Below are positions 37,381 to 49,370 of a DNA stretch of 64,000 nt, piece by piece (within the stretch, counting starts at the first letter, position 1; every line of letters begins with the position of its first letter). The position numbers were made by a program, and so were the translations under genes. The notes beneath the pieces are model-generated. The model was not told the DNA's origin. It saw nothing but the letters and a program-made list of their open reading frames with translations, and ran no database searches. The stretch spans positions 2,071,598-2,135,597 of the forward strand of contig VXAY01004756.1 of the NCBI GenBank assembly GCA_013399855.1. Direction: 5' to 3'. This DNA is from Oxyruncus cristatus. Taxonomy: Eukaryota > Chordata > Aves > Passeriformes > Cotingidae.

Positions 37381-37759
37381 TTATGAGGAAAGCCTGGGAG
37401 AATTGGGATTGTTCAGCCTGGAGAAGAGAAGGCTATGGGGTGACCTAATTGTGGCCTTCCAGGACCTGAAGGAGTTACAAGAAAGATGGAAAGAGACTGT
37501 TTACAAGGGCCTGGAGTGACAGGACAACAGGAAAGGATTCCCACTGCCAGAGGGCACGGTTAGATGACACATGGCGATGGAATTGCTGGGTTGCCCAGAG
37601 CAGCTGCGGCTGCCCCTGGATCCCTGGAAGTGTCCAAGGCCAGGTTGGATGGGGCTTGGAGCGACCTGGGCTAGTGGATGGTGTCCCTGCCCGTGGTAAG
37701 TGGGTGGAACTGGATAATCCTTAATGCTCCTTCCCACAAAAACCTTTCTGGGATTCTTA
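37381..37759 (+). mobile_element. CR1 LINE fragment with RT C-terminus
   Basis: Sense CR1 starting at 'ttatgaggaaagcctgggag', the coding block for the YEERL-type segment, followed by 'cctggagaagagaaggctat' and 'gttacaagaaagatggaaag'. The plus frame reads 'LGELGLFSLEKRRLWGDLIV', a clear RT C-terminal signature. The 3' part is intact to 'acctttctgggattc'. About 20 bp between the 'gatgacacatggcg' and 'gttgcccagagcagctgcgg' blocks are rearranged. Very close to 30688-31065. Confidence 0.92.
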
Positions 37760-40700
37760 TTAGACTCCTAAGAGCTGTCACCTCTCTGCTCTGCTGGTCT
37801 TTGCTTTAATTCTGGCACAGTTCCTTGTTTCTGGACACATAATGAGATCAGGGACTCACAACACCACGTTCTGACCTCACCACTTACAAGATCCTCCTTG
37901 AACATGTCGTTTCACCTCCCTATTCCTCATTTATTGCACCCATAATAATACAAGGAACAACTCTCACATTGCTTTGCAAGCACAGCCAAAAGCAGCGCGT
38001 GGGCCATAAAGGTTATTCCTGTGAGTTCCTGCCCTGAGCAGAGAACAATCTTCCTCTGTCACTCCAAAGCCCTCCCCAGACTGGCTCTCAGCAGCAGGGA
38101 CAGCAAATTTCTTGTGTTCTGGGACACATTCCCTGAAGGATATCACGGAAAAGTTCAGTGAGCACAAACTCCAACAGGTTCATTAATATTTAGTCAGTTT
38201 AATGTCCTTACCATACTAAATGAACAAGTGGGTCATTGATCCAGCCTCGGAGTGACTGACTTGGCATAAGCAAACAACATTCATCGCAGCACAATGCAAT
38301 TTGGGGTGTGCTTCTAGGAACAAAGAACACAGCCCATATTTATAGGATGGGGGATTCCTTGGAAACAGGGACTCTGGGAACAGTCTGTGGGCGTCAAGCT
38401 GAATAGGAGCTCCCAGCTCAGTGCTCTCTCTGAAAAGACCATCCCTCTGTCTCTGAATGCATAAGAAGAGAACGTCCTTTGTGAACCAGGACTCTTTCCC
38501 ACCATCAGGTCTGACCTGGCCGGGTCTCCTGGAGAAGTTACACACAATTGGCACAATAAATGAGGCAAGAGCAAGGCTTGCATGTGTTGGGGTTTTTTTT
38601 TAAACCACCTTCCAGAGGCTATTCTTGTCACAGCTTTAAAAAAAGTGCTTTCCTAATATAAAACCAGCTTATAAAATGAGACCAGCAGACAAGAAATCGT
38701 GCAAAGGAAGTAATGATACAATTTATCTATAATTAGAAAGACTTAGGCTCACACTTTTTTTTATGTATGTGGAGGAATAACAGAAATTTTAATCAACAAT
38801 CTGTTTAAATGAAGATGGCCTTGTGCTGTCTGTAATTTTTCCTACTCCGTGAGATGAACTTCACTTCTCCCTATTCACAACTTGGACATAATTCCTTTAC
38901 TTCAACAAAATCAGTTCTTTTTGCACTCAGGATTCCCATTGAAACCTCATCTTTTCCTACTCCATATCAGAGGATGAAAAAGCACCTAGATCATACTCTG
39001 TGATTGTTAATAATTAGAAATCTGGATATACATCCTTTGAGTTGATGGACGAGGGTTTTTTCGGCGTTGGGAACCAGACCAAGACCTCAGTCATTAAAGC
39101 ATAAGAAGCCAGGGATTAAATATGTTCTATATCCAGATCTATCTATCAAACCCATCTCCGAACATATGCACACACTGACAATATAATTCAGACTCTTACT
39201 AGTGCAAACAAGTTTTGTAGCCAAGCCACATTCCATTTCAAAGAGTTAATTTTCTAGATCCCCACTCCGTGTCCCCTCTTAGGAACTTAGTTTTCAGTGA
39301 AATCCAAGGACTTTCAGCCTCCTCAGGTTTGGGTTTGTTTCTTTGGTTTTTTTTTTTAAAAAACATCCTTTTTCAAAGAGTCCTCCCAGGCTTCTTTACA
39401 CGGCTCACGTGGAATGGCACCCTGGGGACTCCTGTCCTGGTGTTCTAAACCAAAATATGCTGCTCTTTAAGGCCCTGGGTGGGGAAGGCAGGGACTGAGA
39501 GCCAAAGTCTTGTACGGGGGGAATTTGGCAGGACACAGAGATGCAGGAAAAATGAAGCAGATGTAGGGGCTGCGGGATAACACTGGACACAGGGTCAGGT
39601 TCTTTAAGCTTGATACTGTCTGCAAACCAAATTTGCCATCAGCTTTGAGGGCCCAGGATGTGAGCAGAGGCCTTTTGAGCCAACATGCCAGTGAAAAAGA
39701 AGGGGAAAGAGAAAAGCAGGGTATCCAGTGCTCGCAAAATTTATACATTACTTCAGTTATTAATTATGTTCAGCTCTTAAAGAGAAAAGGACCACTTCCT
39801 TAGTTCTGGTAATGCTCCGGTTATGATATTCTTACGTATTTGTGTTTCATTTCAGGAGGGAAAAAATTGTTATGATACTAAAGAAATCCCTTCAAAGCCT
39901 TGCAACGATGGCTAACTTGGACTCACATGAGAGCACATCATTTTTCCAGTCCCCTTTCGAAAAACATTTTTAATACAAACCAAAGCCGAAATAAAAATAA
40001 AAAATTCCCTTAAGAAAACTCGTTGTTCAGAAAACGGACCCCAACATTCAGCAAATGAAAACTCCAACATCTTTACTTGATGAAACTCCCCCTGTGCCCT
40101 CCATTCCTGGGAACAAACCAATCTAAACCGCAGCGGATGCAGAGCGTAAATACCAAATAAATTTCCACTCGTTTTCGACTTCTGGAGCTTCTCCCATGGG
40201 TCTAAAGAAAAACCCTGTGATTTTATCACAGGGGGAATCGCACAGGTAACGGCTCCCCTTTCTCCCCCTGGAAGTGCTCCCCGCTCTTCCAGAGCTCTGG
40301 AATGAAATGCCCGCCCCAGCTGCCGTGCAGACACCGAATGTGTGCCGTGGACCCCGGAGTGAAAACAAATCGCAGCCAGTTTGCTGGTCACACGTTCCAA
40401 CTGGGATTGTGCCATCTGTCGTTGTGTTTGTGGAGCTATTTAGATTTCCAGCCCATACCAAACAAATTCCACCTCCCGGAGACCAGGAGGACTTCAAAAG
40501 GGATCATGTGGATGAGGGAACGTGCCCGGAGGTCGGGGGGGACCTGCATCTGTTCACAGCCTTAAATATTGCGTGGCAGAACCGCATTAAAGGGCTTGGA
40601 TCGACATTCCCAGATCCTACAGGGCCATAAAAGCCCCCAAAAAACCCCCTCACTCCATAATTTCCTGCGCCATTAGCACCCAACTCACTGTTTGGGTGTG

Positions 40701-42096
40701 TTAAACTGCGCCAGATCACAGCTTGGGAAAAGCCTAATAAAGCCAGAAATACCATTAGTTAAAGGTATTTTTAGTTAATCACGGCTGAATCTCCAAGCAT
40801 TTTTCAGGCATCTGAATTCTCTAAGGGTTTTACTGAGAAAGAGATTAAAAAAGTGGGTGTTTTCCTCTTTCCTGGGGCTCTCTCAACAGTATTTCATCTT
40901 CTAGATGCTGCCTCTGGACCTGGGCAGAGCAGAATTCAGCTTTGGGGTTGGTTTTTTTTTTTCCAAAAAAAAAAAGCAAACCAGAGGCTGATTTGACCAT
41001 TTTTAATCTCACTGAAGGGAGAACTTCAGCCCTTGGTTGTTCCTCCTCCTCCCCCAAAAGCAAAGCCTGTGCAGAGTTGCCAACTCTCATTCTTTGGGAA
41101 TGAGACACTCTCATTTATTGTCTCAATTTCAATCTGCCTGAGGCCCAAAATAAAGGCAGCCACCATTGATTTCAGGAGGATATTTAGAAACATTCCAATT
41201 CTTTCTAAGTCAATTAGATGCCTGTAAATTGGCAACTCCATAAATTTCCTGCTGGGGCTTCGGTTGTTGCACCAAAACCTCCTGCTCCCTTCACCCAAAC
41301 TTTCAGATATTTGACAAAATGATATTGAACAGGGGGTGGCAGCGAGTGGCAAATGGGGAAAAAAAAGCTCCCTGCCCTTCAGCCAAATCAAAAATGCCCC
41401 ACCATGTAATGGGAATGACCCAAAAAACATAAAATATTCCCAATTATGTTTTGGACCTACTTTCCCTGCAAAGAGCTTGGCCTTGCAACTCGTTAGGAAG
41501 AAAAAGAGCAGAACAAAATAATAAATTCAGATACACCAGAGACAGAACTTCTGACCATTTAAGCACTTTGATGTGTACACAAACAAGTGGAATGCAGATG
41601 CTTGGCTTTTCCACTTGCCAGCAACTCGGAGCAGATGGGTTTGAAGGAGCATTCCAAAAGTGCTGCACATAAGGACAGAGGTCCCCAGAGGTGCTAATAA
41701 TACTAATTTCCCTGCAGAAGATGCTGTTCTGCAGCCCCAACCACCTCTCCCGAGGCTGTTTGATCGATAACTTCACATCTGAGGGGCATTTACAATGCAG
41801 GATGCAAAGCAGCTTCTGCTGCTGGGTTGTGTTTAAAATACGCCACGAAAAAATGCACTGGTACAACAGGACTGAGGAGATCTGTGCTGTCAAAGCAAAC
41901 CTTGAGGTAGCAGCACTTGGATAAACAAAGTCAAAAAACACAGGAAAACAAAGACAAAAAAAGGTGTTTTGAAAAGGAGCACAAAAGCCACCAGATTTTT
42001 TCCATCTGTGAAGCGTGCACAGGTTTGCAGGCACATTTCTCTTTATAAAGTCCTGCTGATTAGAGGGAAGGGCTGAAAATTATTATAAGGCACCTT
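37760..42096. other. Non-coding stretch, no gene seen
   Basis: The longest CR1-free interval, over 4 kb. It holds two unassigned minus-strand open frames: 39912-40415 (167 codons) and 41444-42034 (196 codons). Neither shows a domain, signal peptide or motif I recognise, and both overlap open frames on the other strand. T runs occur near 38588-38600 and 39347-39360. No RNA gene seen. Confidence 0.5.
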
Positions 42097-42272
42097 AGAA
42101 TCCCAGAACGGTTTGGGTTGGAAGGCACCTTAAAGCCCACCCCATCCCACCCCCTGCCATGGGCAGGGACACCTTCCACCAGCCCAGGTTGCTCCAAGCC
42201 CCGTCCAACCTGGCCTTGGACACTTCCAGGGATCCAGGGGCAGCCACAGCTTCTCTGGGCAACCTGTGCCAG
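42097..42272 (-). mobile_element. CR1 LINE 3' fragment
   Basis: Antisense CR1 with a clear terminus ('agaatcccagaacggtttgg'). It runs to 'tctctgggcaacctgtgcca', where it is truncated and abuts another CR1 terminus at 42273. Sequence is close to 61451-61680. Confidence 0.92.
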
Positions 42273-42404
42273 TTCATGGAATTCATTGAGGTCAGAACAG
42301 ACCTCGAGACCATCCAGTCCAACCATTAACCTGACAGTGCCATGGTCACCTCCAAACCACGTCCCCAGGTGCCACGTTTAGATGGTTTTTGGACACTTCC
42401 AGGC
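42273..42404 (-). mobile_element. CR1 LINE 3' fragment, second subfamily
   Basis: Starts directly at 'ttcatggaattcattgaggt', then 'ccatccagtccaaccattaa' and 'cctgacagtgccatggtcac', then 'ccccaggtgccacgtttaga'. This belongs to the subfamily with 'gtccaaccattaacc', not to its neighbour. The two copies share orientation and join without a spacer. Confidence 0.85.
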
Positions 42405-44317
42405 AGTTTGCAAGGCAGTGCCTCCCCAGTCCCCCCCCAAAACCCATGAGGGAGTTGCGGGGAAGGGAATTAAGGGAAGAGCAGGTTTTACAGCCAGCCA
42501 ATATCCCACTGCTCTCCGGGGCACTCGGGAACATTAAGTCCCCCAGAGTGCTCCAGCCGTGCTCCCGTTCCAGAGGACCAGCAGGGCACGTCAATGTGGA
42601 CACAAACCATGTGGTCACTTCACACAGCCCATGCAAAAGCAAGGAAATAAAAGAGCTGTTTCAGATGTTGTTCAAGCCCCACCAGCTCTTTCTTTGCTAT
42701 TTTAATCATGTTTACTACAGCAATGCCTAAACAGCCAACCACGGAGAGACTCTTGATTATATCAAGGCTTAGATAGTCCCTGCTTATTTTCTAAGCAGAT
42801 GCTGCTCATGATTTCCCTGCTCATATTTGATCATTTCTTCAAATAACAGCTATAACTGAGAAAAGAATTGAGAAAACATTCTGTGACAGATTTTCGTGTT
42901 CTGGATTAACTGAAAAGCATAATCTGATATTCGAGTTGAGCTGTCGAGGAGTGATTTGATACATCACTCGCATCTGAGTGGGTTATTTCCTGCCTGGATG
43001 GGTGAGCAAACATTTCTAAGTGGACATAATCACACATGAATGTGACCCACTGCTGGGCAAGGGCTAAATTGCATTTTGCTGCTCGTGGCACTGCTGGTTC
43101 TCACCCAAGGACGTGCTTAAAATGCAGCACAACTAAAGAGATGCAAGTTAATTTTCCACCAACACTTCTGGAAGGATCAGGACACGTGGAAAGTGGTCGG
43201 GGGGGGGGGGCATTGCTCAGAGCTCCAGAGGGCACCAAGTTCTGCATCAGATCTTTTTTGGTACTTATTCAGACAAAGCTCTGCCGATGACAGCGGGGGA
43301 GAAGATCTGACTCCAACAGATGACAAACCCATTGCACCAAAATAAATAAGCACATTCCTCGAAATAAATAAATTAATTTTTAAAGCCCCCAACCAAAAAT
43401 TAGCCTGAGATTTATGTTCCATCTCACTCTGAGCTTTCTCCCTCAGTGCATTAATCAATCCAAAAGCAGGGCAAGGATCGTTGTTTGCATAAGCCCAGTC
43501 AAATATGTTTGAGCTGTTGCCGTTGAAAGCGAAAAGAATTATTTTGCAGGAGGCTAAAATATTATAATACATGCAAAAAAAAAACCCCAAAAAACAACAA
43601 CCCAACCCCAATTAGATTCCTTTATCCTGAGCATATGGCACAGAGGTACATGCTATGCACTAATGTCTTTTCAGAGCTATTTTGGGATCGTATGAGGCTG
43701 CAATCCGAGCGGAGTGGTGACAGATCCACAGGCACAACTGGGTTACATTCATCATGTATGCGGCTCCAGAGCTCCTCACAGCCAGCAACTTCACAGGAAA
43801 GATCACAGACTGCCCTCCCCAGCCCTAATAACTCCAGTCCCAACGTTTCCTGGAGGCATGTCCAGTGGGCAGAGAGTTTCAGAGTGACCGGTGTGTTGTC
43901 ACTTGGTCGGGATGTGGCATCAAAGGGTGTCGTGAGACGCCTCTTTATCCCTTTACAGACTTTTTCCTGCAGTGCCTTTATGTATTCAGGTTTAAATATT
44001 CAACTTTTTCGTGCATTAATGTATCTGCTTTAGCCTGAACTTAGTTGAAACTTTAATCAGGAGAGAGAACACACTGAACCCTCTTCCCATCAGTGCTGCT
44101 TCCAACCGCTCATATCTCACACCAGTCTGACAGTGCGGGAGTGTAAATATCTGAGCTATGGATATTCCGTTTGCACAAGACTAAACAGGTTATTTTGGAG
44201 AAACAACTTCAAAGCCTGCTAAAAAACTGCAAAAAAAAAAAAATCCGAGTTCTTCCGAAAACAACGGCAAAATTCCCGGTGATTTCTACAGGGACGGGAT
44301 TTCACCGTGGGGATTGC
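42405..44317. other. Non-coding stretch, no gene seen
   Basis: Holds an 11-G run at 43200-43210 and an A run near 44230-44243. Open frames up to 144 codons (43177-43611 minus; 43635-44033 plus) show no recognised domain. Confidence 0.55.
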
Positions 44318-44371
44318 AAACAGATGATCTCTGAGGTTCCTTCCAACGCAAACCTTTCTGTGATTTTATGA
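44318..44371 (+). mobile_element. CR1 LINE terminal fragment, weak
   Basis: 'aacagatgatctctgaggtt' followed by 'ccttccaacgcaaacctttc' and 'tgtgattttatg' matches the CR1 sense terminus. Only about 54 bp are recognisable. Confidence 0.65.
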
Positions 44372-46300
44372 CTTTAGTTAATGAGCTCTGAGGCTCACAG
44401 ATATGTTCAGTTGGCTAATGACCTGTTGGATAGACCTAATTTAGTTATGGCGAATTTAGTTTGGATGGGGAGAAGCAGAGGTCAGGTTCCCAGGGACTGG
44501 AAGCTGTAATGGGCTTGATGGTCTCTCCTTCATGATGGACATCACAAAGAACCCCGTATATTGTTCATATTTACATTCTGCAGCACCTTTATAGAACCTT
44601 TATATTCCTTTTCCTGATTACCTTGGCAAAGCCAGAGCTTTCCCCTCCTCCCTCATTACCTTTTCCAGGAGGGGAAGTCCCACCCATCACAGGTCTCCAT
44701 CTCTTTCACGTTAGAAAGCAAAATAACTCCGTATTATTTCATCCTCAAATGTTTGGGTTCAAATATATTTAGACCGTAGAGCACTGGAATGTCATCCAGT
44801 TTCCAAGGGCATCCACCACCTGAGTGCAGCGAGAGATGGGGAACCAAATCCCAACCTTCCCAAGGTCTGGAAGCACGGATTGTTCACGGAACAGATTCTG
44901 TCCCTCCCGGAGCAGCGGCTGCACTCAAACACATTCCAGTGGGATTCTATAGCCCATGGACAAGGTTATGGAGGGGAGAAGGAGGAAGGGCTGCTACTGC
45001 ACCGCCTGCTCCTGTTGGGTTCAGGATGAGATGGGAATATCAGAGTGTTTAAAGGAGTAACAACGTTCACAGATAAAACTGTGTGATACGTCATAAACAA
45101 CACGAACACGGAAATCCCACCTGCTTCTATTAAATAACTCAATAATTATCCCCTCTGGTACCAGGCTGACAACACCATCCCTGGGGAACAGCCACCGGCA
45201 GCCACGCGGCATCACGAGCCTTTTCCAGGTTTGTAAGCAAATATTAAAGAAATGTTAAAATGTGAGTTGATAGTTTCTGAGTGAGCCCAGAGAAACAGAA
45301 CTGCTCTTTTGATCGTAAACCCAACTTTATCTGTTACTGATACCAGCGAGTCGCTCTCTGCTCATCCATTTGATGAAAACATCACAACTTTAATTGCAAA
45401 ATAATCTTTTACGAGGCAGGGTTATTCTGAGTGCTCAGTTATCTCTCTCACTTCAGCTCCTCAGAGGGGACTTTCTGGAAGGATTTGCATGGCAGTCAAA
45501 GCATGCAAAAATTTATAAATACCAACACAGATGCCAACATGTCGGCAGAAATGTAGTTATAACATTTGAAAGCTGGGAAGAAATTAATGTTGATCCTGAT
45601 TGGAACAGTCACTGTATTTGTACTGTCTAGTGATTTTTTTTTATTTATTTTTTTTTTAGAAAGAAGAAACAAACAACAGCATAAATTCAGTTTGTAGAAA
45701 ATACTCCATGTCCCAAACTCCGTTTCTTGGCCCCAACGTGCCAGTGTTAGAGGAAGAGAAGGACAGTTTATTTAAAACAGTTCCAAGATTTAAGGCTGAG
45801 CTGACACAACTAATTTTTCCATGCAAACACTGCCGGTTCCAAATGAGAGATCCTGGAAGTTGGGCCCTGTCTGAGAGCAGGCAGCGCTTGTGTTGGCTCT
45901 GGTGGGATTTTAGTCCTCTCCCCAGGACTAAATGGTGTGGTGCCTTGGTTGTTCCAAGCTTTAAATAAGACCTGGAGCACCTGAGGCTACGGAAACTCCC
46001 GGCAGGATGGACAAAACTCTGGCTGAGTGTGCAGGTGGAAGGAAAGGGAAATTTTCTGTACAGCAGTTCTCTCAAAAGATTTAAAATACTGCATATGTGC
46101 TAGTCAAGTAACTTCCTAACAGAGCACTTAGTGGGGGGGAAAGAGATGAAGGGATGAAGGGATGAAGTCACAGGATTTACTCACGGAGCCCAGGGCAAAC
46201 TTCTGTGATGAGTCCCCTCCATGGTCCAGGGAAATCCAGCACCACTCAAAAACAAGCTTCTGCCCTAAAAAAAGTGCAGACATTCTTGCTCAGCACTTTA
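44372..46300. other. Non-coding stretch, no gene seen
   Basis: Contains T runs at 45636-45658 and a three-copy GGATGAAG repeat at 46144-46167. Open frames up to 139 codons match nothing known to me. Confidence 0.55.
46144..46167. repeat. Three tandem copies of an 8 bp unit (RGATGAAG)
   Basis: 'agatgaag', 'ggatgaag', 'ggatgaag' in direct succession. Minisatellite-like and short. Confidence 0.85.
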
Positions 46301-46500
46301 GACTGGATATTGGGAAGGAATTCTTGGCTAGGGGTGAGGCCCTGGCACAGGTTGCCCAGAAAACCTGTGGCTGCCCCATCCCTGGAAGTGTCCAAGGCCA
46401 GGTTGGAGCAACTTGGGCATGTGGAAGGTGTCCCTGCCCATGGCAGGTGAGTCGGACTAAATGACTTTTAAAGGTCCCTTCCAACCCAAACCATTCAAGG
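46301..46500 (+). mobile_element. CR1 LINE 3' fragment with extended tail
   Basis: Sense CR1 starting at 'gactggatattgggaaggaa', with 'ggcacaggttgcccagaaaa', 'ctggaagtgtccaaggccag', and ending in 'cttccaacccaaaccattca' and 'agg'. It lacks the 'ggacggggcttg' segment. The following 43 bp (46501-46543) are also present after the CR1 copy ending at 60656. Confidence 0.9.
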
Positions 46501-46543
46501 ATTCTACAAACTAAGTTTTAATTCAGCGTTTCTAAACCCTTCC
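46501..46543 (+). repeat. Tail shared with the CR1 copy at 60476-60656
   Basis: 'attctacaaactaagtttta' and 'attcagcgtttctaaaccct' pair with 'attccataaactgagtttta' and 'tttcaccatttctaaaccct' at 60648-60690. About 36 of 43 positions agree by eye. This lies beyond the usual CR1 terminus. Confidence 0.75.
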
Positions 46544-49138
46544 CCACGTCATGAGAGAACAGTTCACCTTGTTGCTGTGCTAAAAAAACGTGCATGTAGA
46601 CTAACAGAGTCACACATCTGGGAAGAGAACTGGGAATCTTGACCCCCCAGTTCACATGAAGTGCTCCCCAAAGACCTCTCACACACTGCTCTGCCAGTAA
46701 CTCAGCACCACGTGCTGGGGGAAGTCAGACAGATCATCCCCCCGAACGTCAAAAGTTTGCCTTTTTTCATTAATTCAGTCTCATTGTCTGCAAGAAGAGC
46801 CAAGGACAGCTGAGCCAGGGCAGTGTCAGGACACATTAGGACTCATCGGGACTGCTCAGACTAAAGCCTTCAGGACTTTGTTGAGCGGAGTTGGATGGCA
46901 AAGGTGAAAACTTAGTTTGGCTTCTCATTACTTGTCATCCACCCAGTAGAAGTCCTCTTGTTAAACAGCAGAAAAGAAATGCCAAACACAGAAATTTAGG
47001 AGTTTTTTTCCTTTACCCATTTCATCTTTTCTATCAACACAGTCCCTCTACAACATTAAACCCTTAAAACCTTTCAGAACACACGCTAAGAGGTGACTCT
47101 GATTTCTTGTATTGAAATAAAAAAGCATCACGACGTTTCTGCTTTGAGTAATGGTTTCATGGGTTTTGATAAAAAACCTGTGAGTTTAGCTGTAAATACT
47201 TTAAAACCATGCTGATGAGCAGATTTAGGTAACACATCATTCTGCAGAGCAGGCTGAGATAGTTTCTATTTTCTCTCTCATGTCTGTGAGAACCGTTAAA
47301 AAGTTAATTTTTTTTTTTTAAAAAGTCATTAAATTAAAAGCCATGTAAATTAAAGTTAAATTTAAAAATAATAATTAAACCCAGCTTAAATAGAAAACCA
47401 TTTCTACAGTTATTCAGGTACCAGGGGCTCTTAGGCCCTCATTCCAGAGCCAGGCCACCAAGGAGTTTGTTCAGCAACTCAGTTTGTCCAAAAAACATGA
47501 AAACCTACAGACTCTTTGCTAAATCAAACAAGCAAATAAACCCTGAGGTTTCTGATAAACGAGTTCCAAAAGGCATTCATACAGATTATGACTTGCACAT
47601 TTTCATCAATACATAAATTGCTGTGCTTAAATGTGAAAAGCATGTGAAGTAATGGACTCTATATCTTACTTTGAAGACGTGTCAAAACAGAAATGAACTT
47701 TGGGATGCAATAGCAAGGGTTTATATATTGATTTTGGAAGCCAGTCTACACATACCTTTCTCCAAACGTCACGTATTTCACAAAAGCAGCTGCTTAAACC
47801 TGTTTACATTGCATTAGAGATGGACAAATGGGGCTGGACAACCTGTGCCAAAGCTGAAACCACTTCAAGGGCTGCAAAAAGTTCAGTGAGTTTTCGCCAC
47901 CCACATTTCTTGCCTGCCTCTGGTTGCAGGACTAACCCAGGGCAGTGAAATACCTGGGTGCCCCTCACGTTCGACGACCAGAAGGAAGAAGAAAGACAGA
48001 GCTCAGACTTGGGCCCGAGCCTGAGCTTCACAGAGTGTTTGGGTCTAGATCCATTTCTGGGTGACAGCTCTGTAAACATCTTGAAAAAACACATCTTAGG
48101 AAAAGCTCAGCCCCTCCTGGCTGCCCTGAGAAGTTTCAGTGACTTTGAAAAGGCAGCCAAACTTTTGGGATCTTGTCCATGTCACAGAAGTTCTCAACGA
48201 TCTGCTGGATGAAGTCCATCCTTATGATCACACAGTGCTTCCCTTTAAAGAGCATCATCACACCCCGAAGCCACTGAACATTTCCTTGCTGCCAAATAGT
48301 CAAAGGCACACACTCAAACCCTAAAAAGGAATCAGAAAATCTCGCCACCCCTCTCCCCCTCTGCTTCAGTTTTCCAAATGGCTTCTTTTTTTTCTTTTTT
48401 CTTTTTTTTTTTGATAAAACTCTTTGAAGTTCAGCTTTTCCTTCAGAACGTCTCTGGTGCTCGGGGGACGGAGACATGTCAGAACAGCCACATCCACACA
48501 TCTGACTGTCAGCTCTCGGCTCTGAGCTCGGAACAGGGCTTAACATGACCAGGAATTCCCTGCTATCCTCTAAAGAAAGTTTTCATCTCCACAGTTCAAA
48601 CCCATGCTACCATATGCTCAGCGACACGAATATCTTGCTCATCTTTATAATTAACTTCAACTCCCTTCCCTGCCTGGCTGTTTTTGGCTGCTCCTCTCCA
48701 GCCTGGTGGGATCAGAACTGAGCAAATCCGTTCGGAAACCTCACCTTCACCAAGGTCATTGATATCGAGGACTGAGCAGGAGACGGGCCCGCAGCACTGA
48801 CCCCACTTGTTTCCCCTCTTCACTCCGAGTTTTCTCTTTCACTCACACCCCGGGTTTCACCTCCAGAAGTCGGTTCATAATCCATTTCAATGGCTCTTCT
48901 CCTAAGCTATTTTTAAACCCCAAAAGCCCCATCGGGCTGTTGTGTCCTGGGGTTTCTACTGCTCCTTTGGAACAGGGCCTGAAACAAGGCAGCTCTTCCC
49001 TTCTTGTCTAGCCAGTTGTAGGCATTTTTAAAGCCATTTGGGGGAGATTCATTATTTATTTATGGGGGGTTTTTTTCCCCTTCACTCCAGTGAAGGCCCA
49101 CACAAACACCTAATTTATGGATGTTACTATTTCAGAGA
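46544..49138. other. Non-coding stretch, no gene seen
   Basis: Includes T runs near 47308-47320 and a T/C-rich run near 48385-48414. A 136-codon minus frame (48136-48546) crosses the latter as a lysine run. No exon or RNA gene recognised. Confidence 0.6.
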
Positions 49139-49370
49139 GTCACAGGATACTAAAACGGTTTGGGTGGGAAGGGACCTCAAGGATCGTCCGGTTCCACCCC
49201 CCTGCCATGGGCAGGGACACCTCCCACTCTCCCAGGTTATTTCAACCTGGCCTTGGACACTTCCAGGGATCCAGGGGCAGCCACAGTTTCTCTGGGCAAC
49301 CTGTGCCAGGGCCTCCCCACCCTCCCAGCCAGCAATTCCTTCCCAGTATCCCATCTAACCCTGCCTTCTC
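49139..49370 (-). mobile_element. CR1 LINE 3' fragment
   Basis: Antisense CR1. The terminus is partly decayed ('gtcacaggatactaaaacgg'), followed by clear 'tgccatgggcagggacacct', 'cctggccttggacacttcca', 'tctctgggcaacctgtgcca' and 'cccaccctcccagccagcaa' blocks. Truncated after 'atctaaccctgcc'. It lacks the 'ccaagccccgtcc' segment. Confidence 0.9.

Noticed and set aside
46144..46167. Direct repeats as a CRISPR-like array
   Set aside because: Three contiguous 8 bp units without spacers, in a vertebrate genome.
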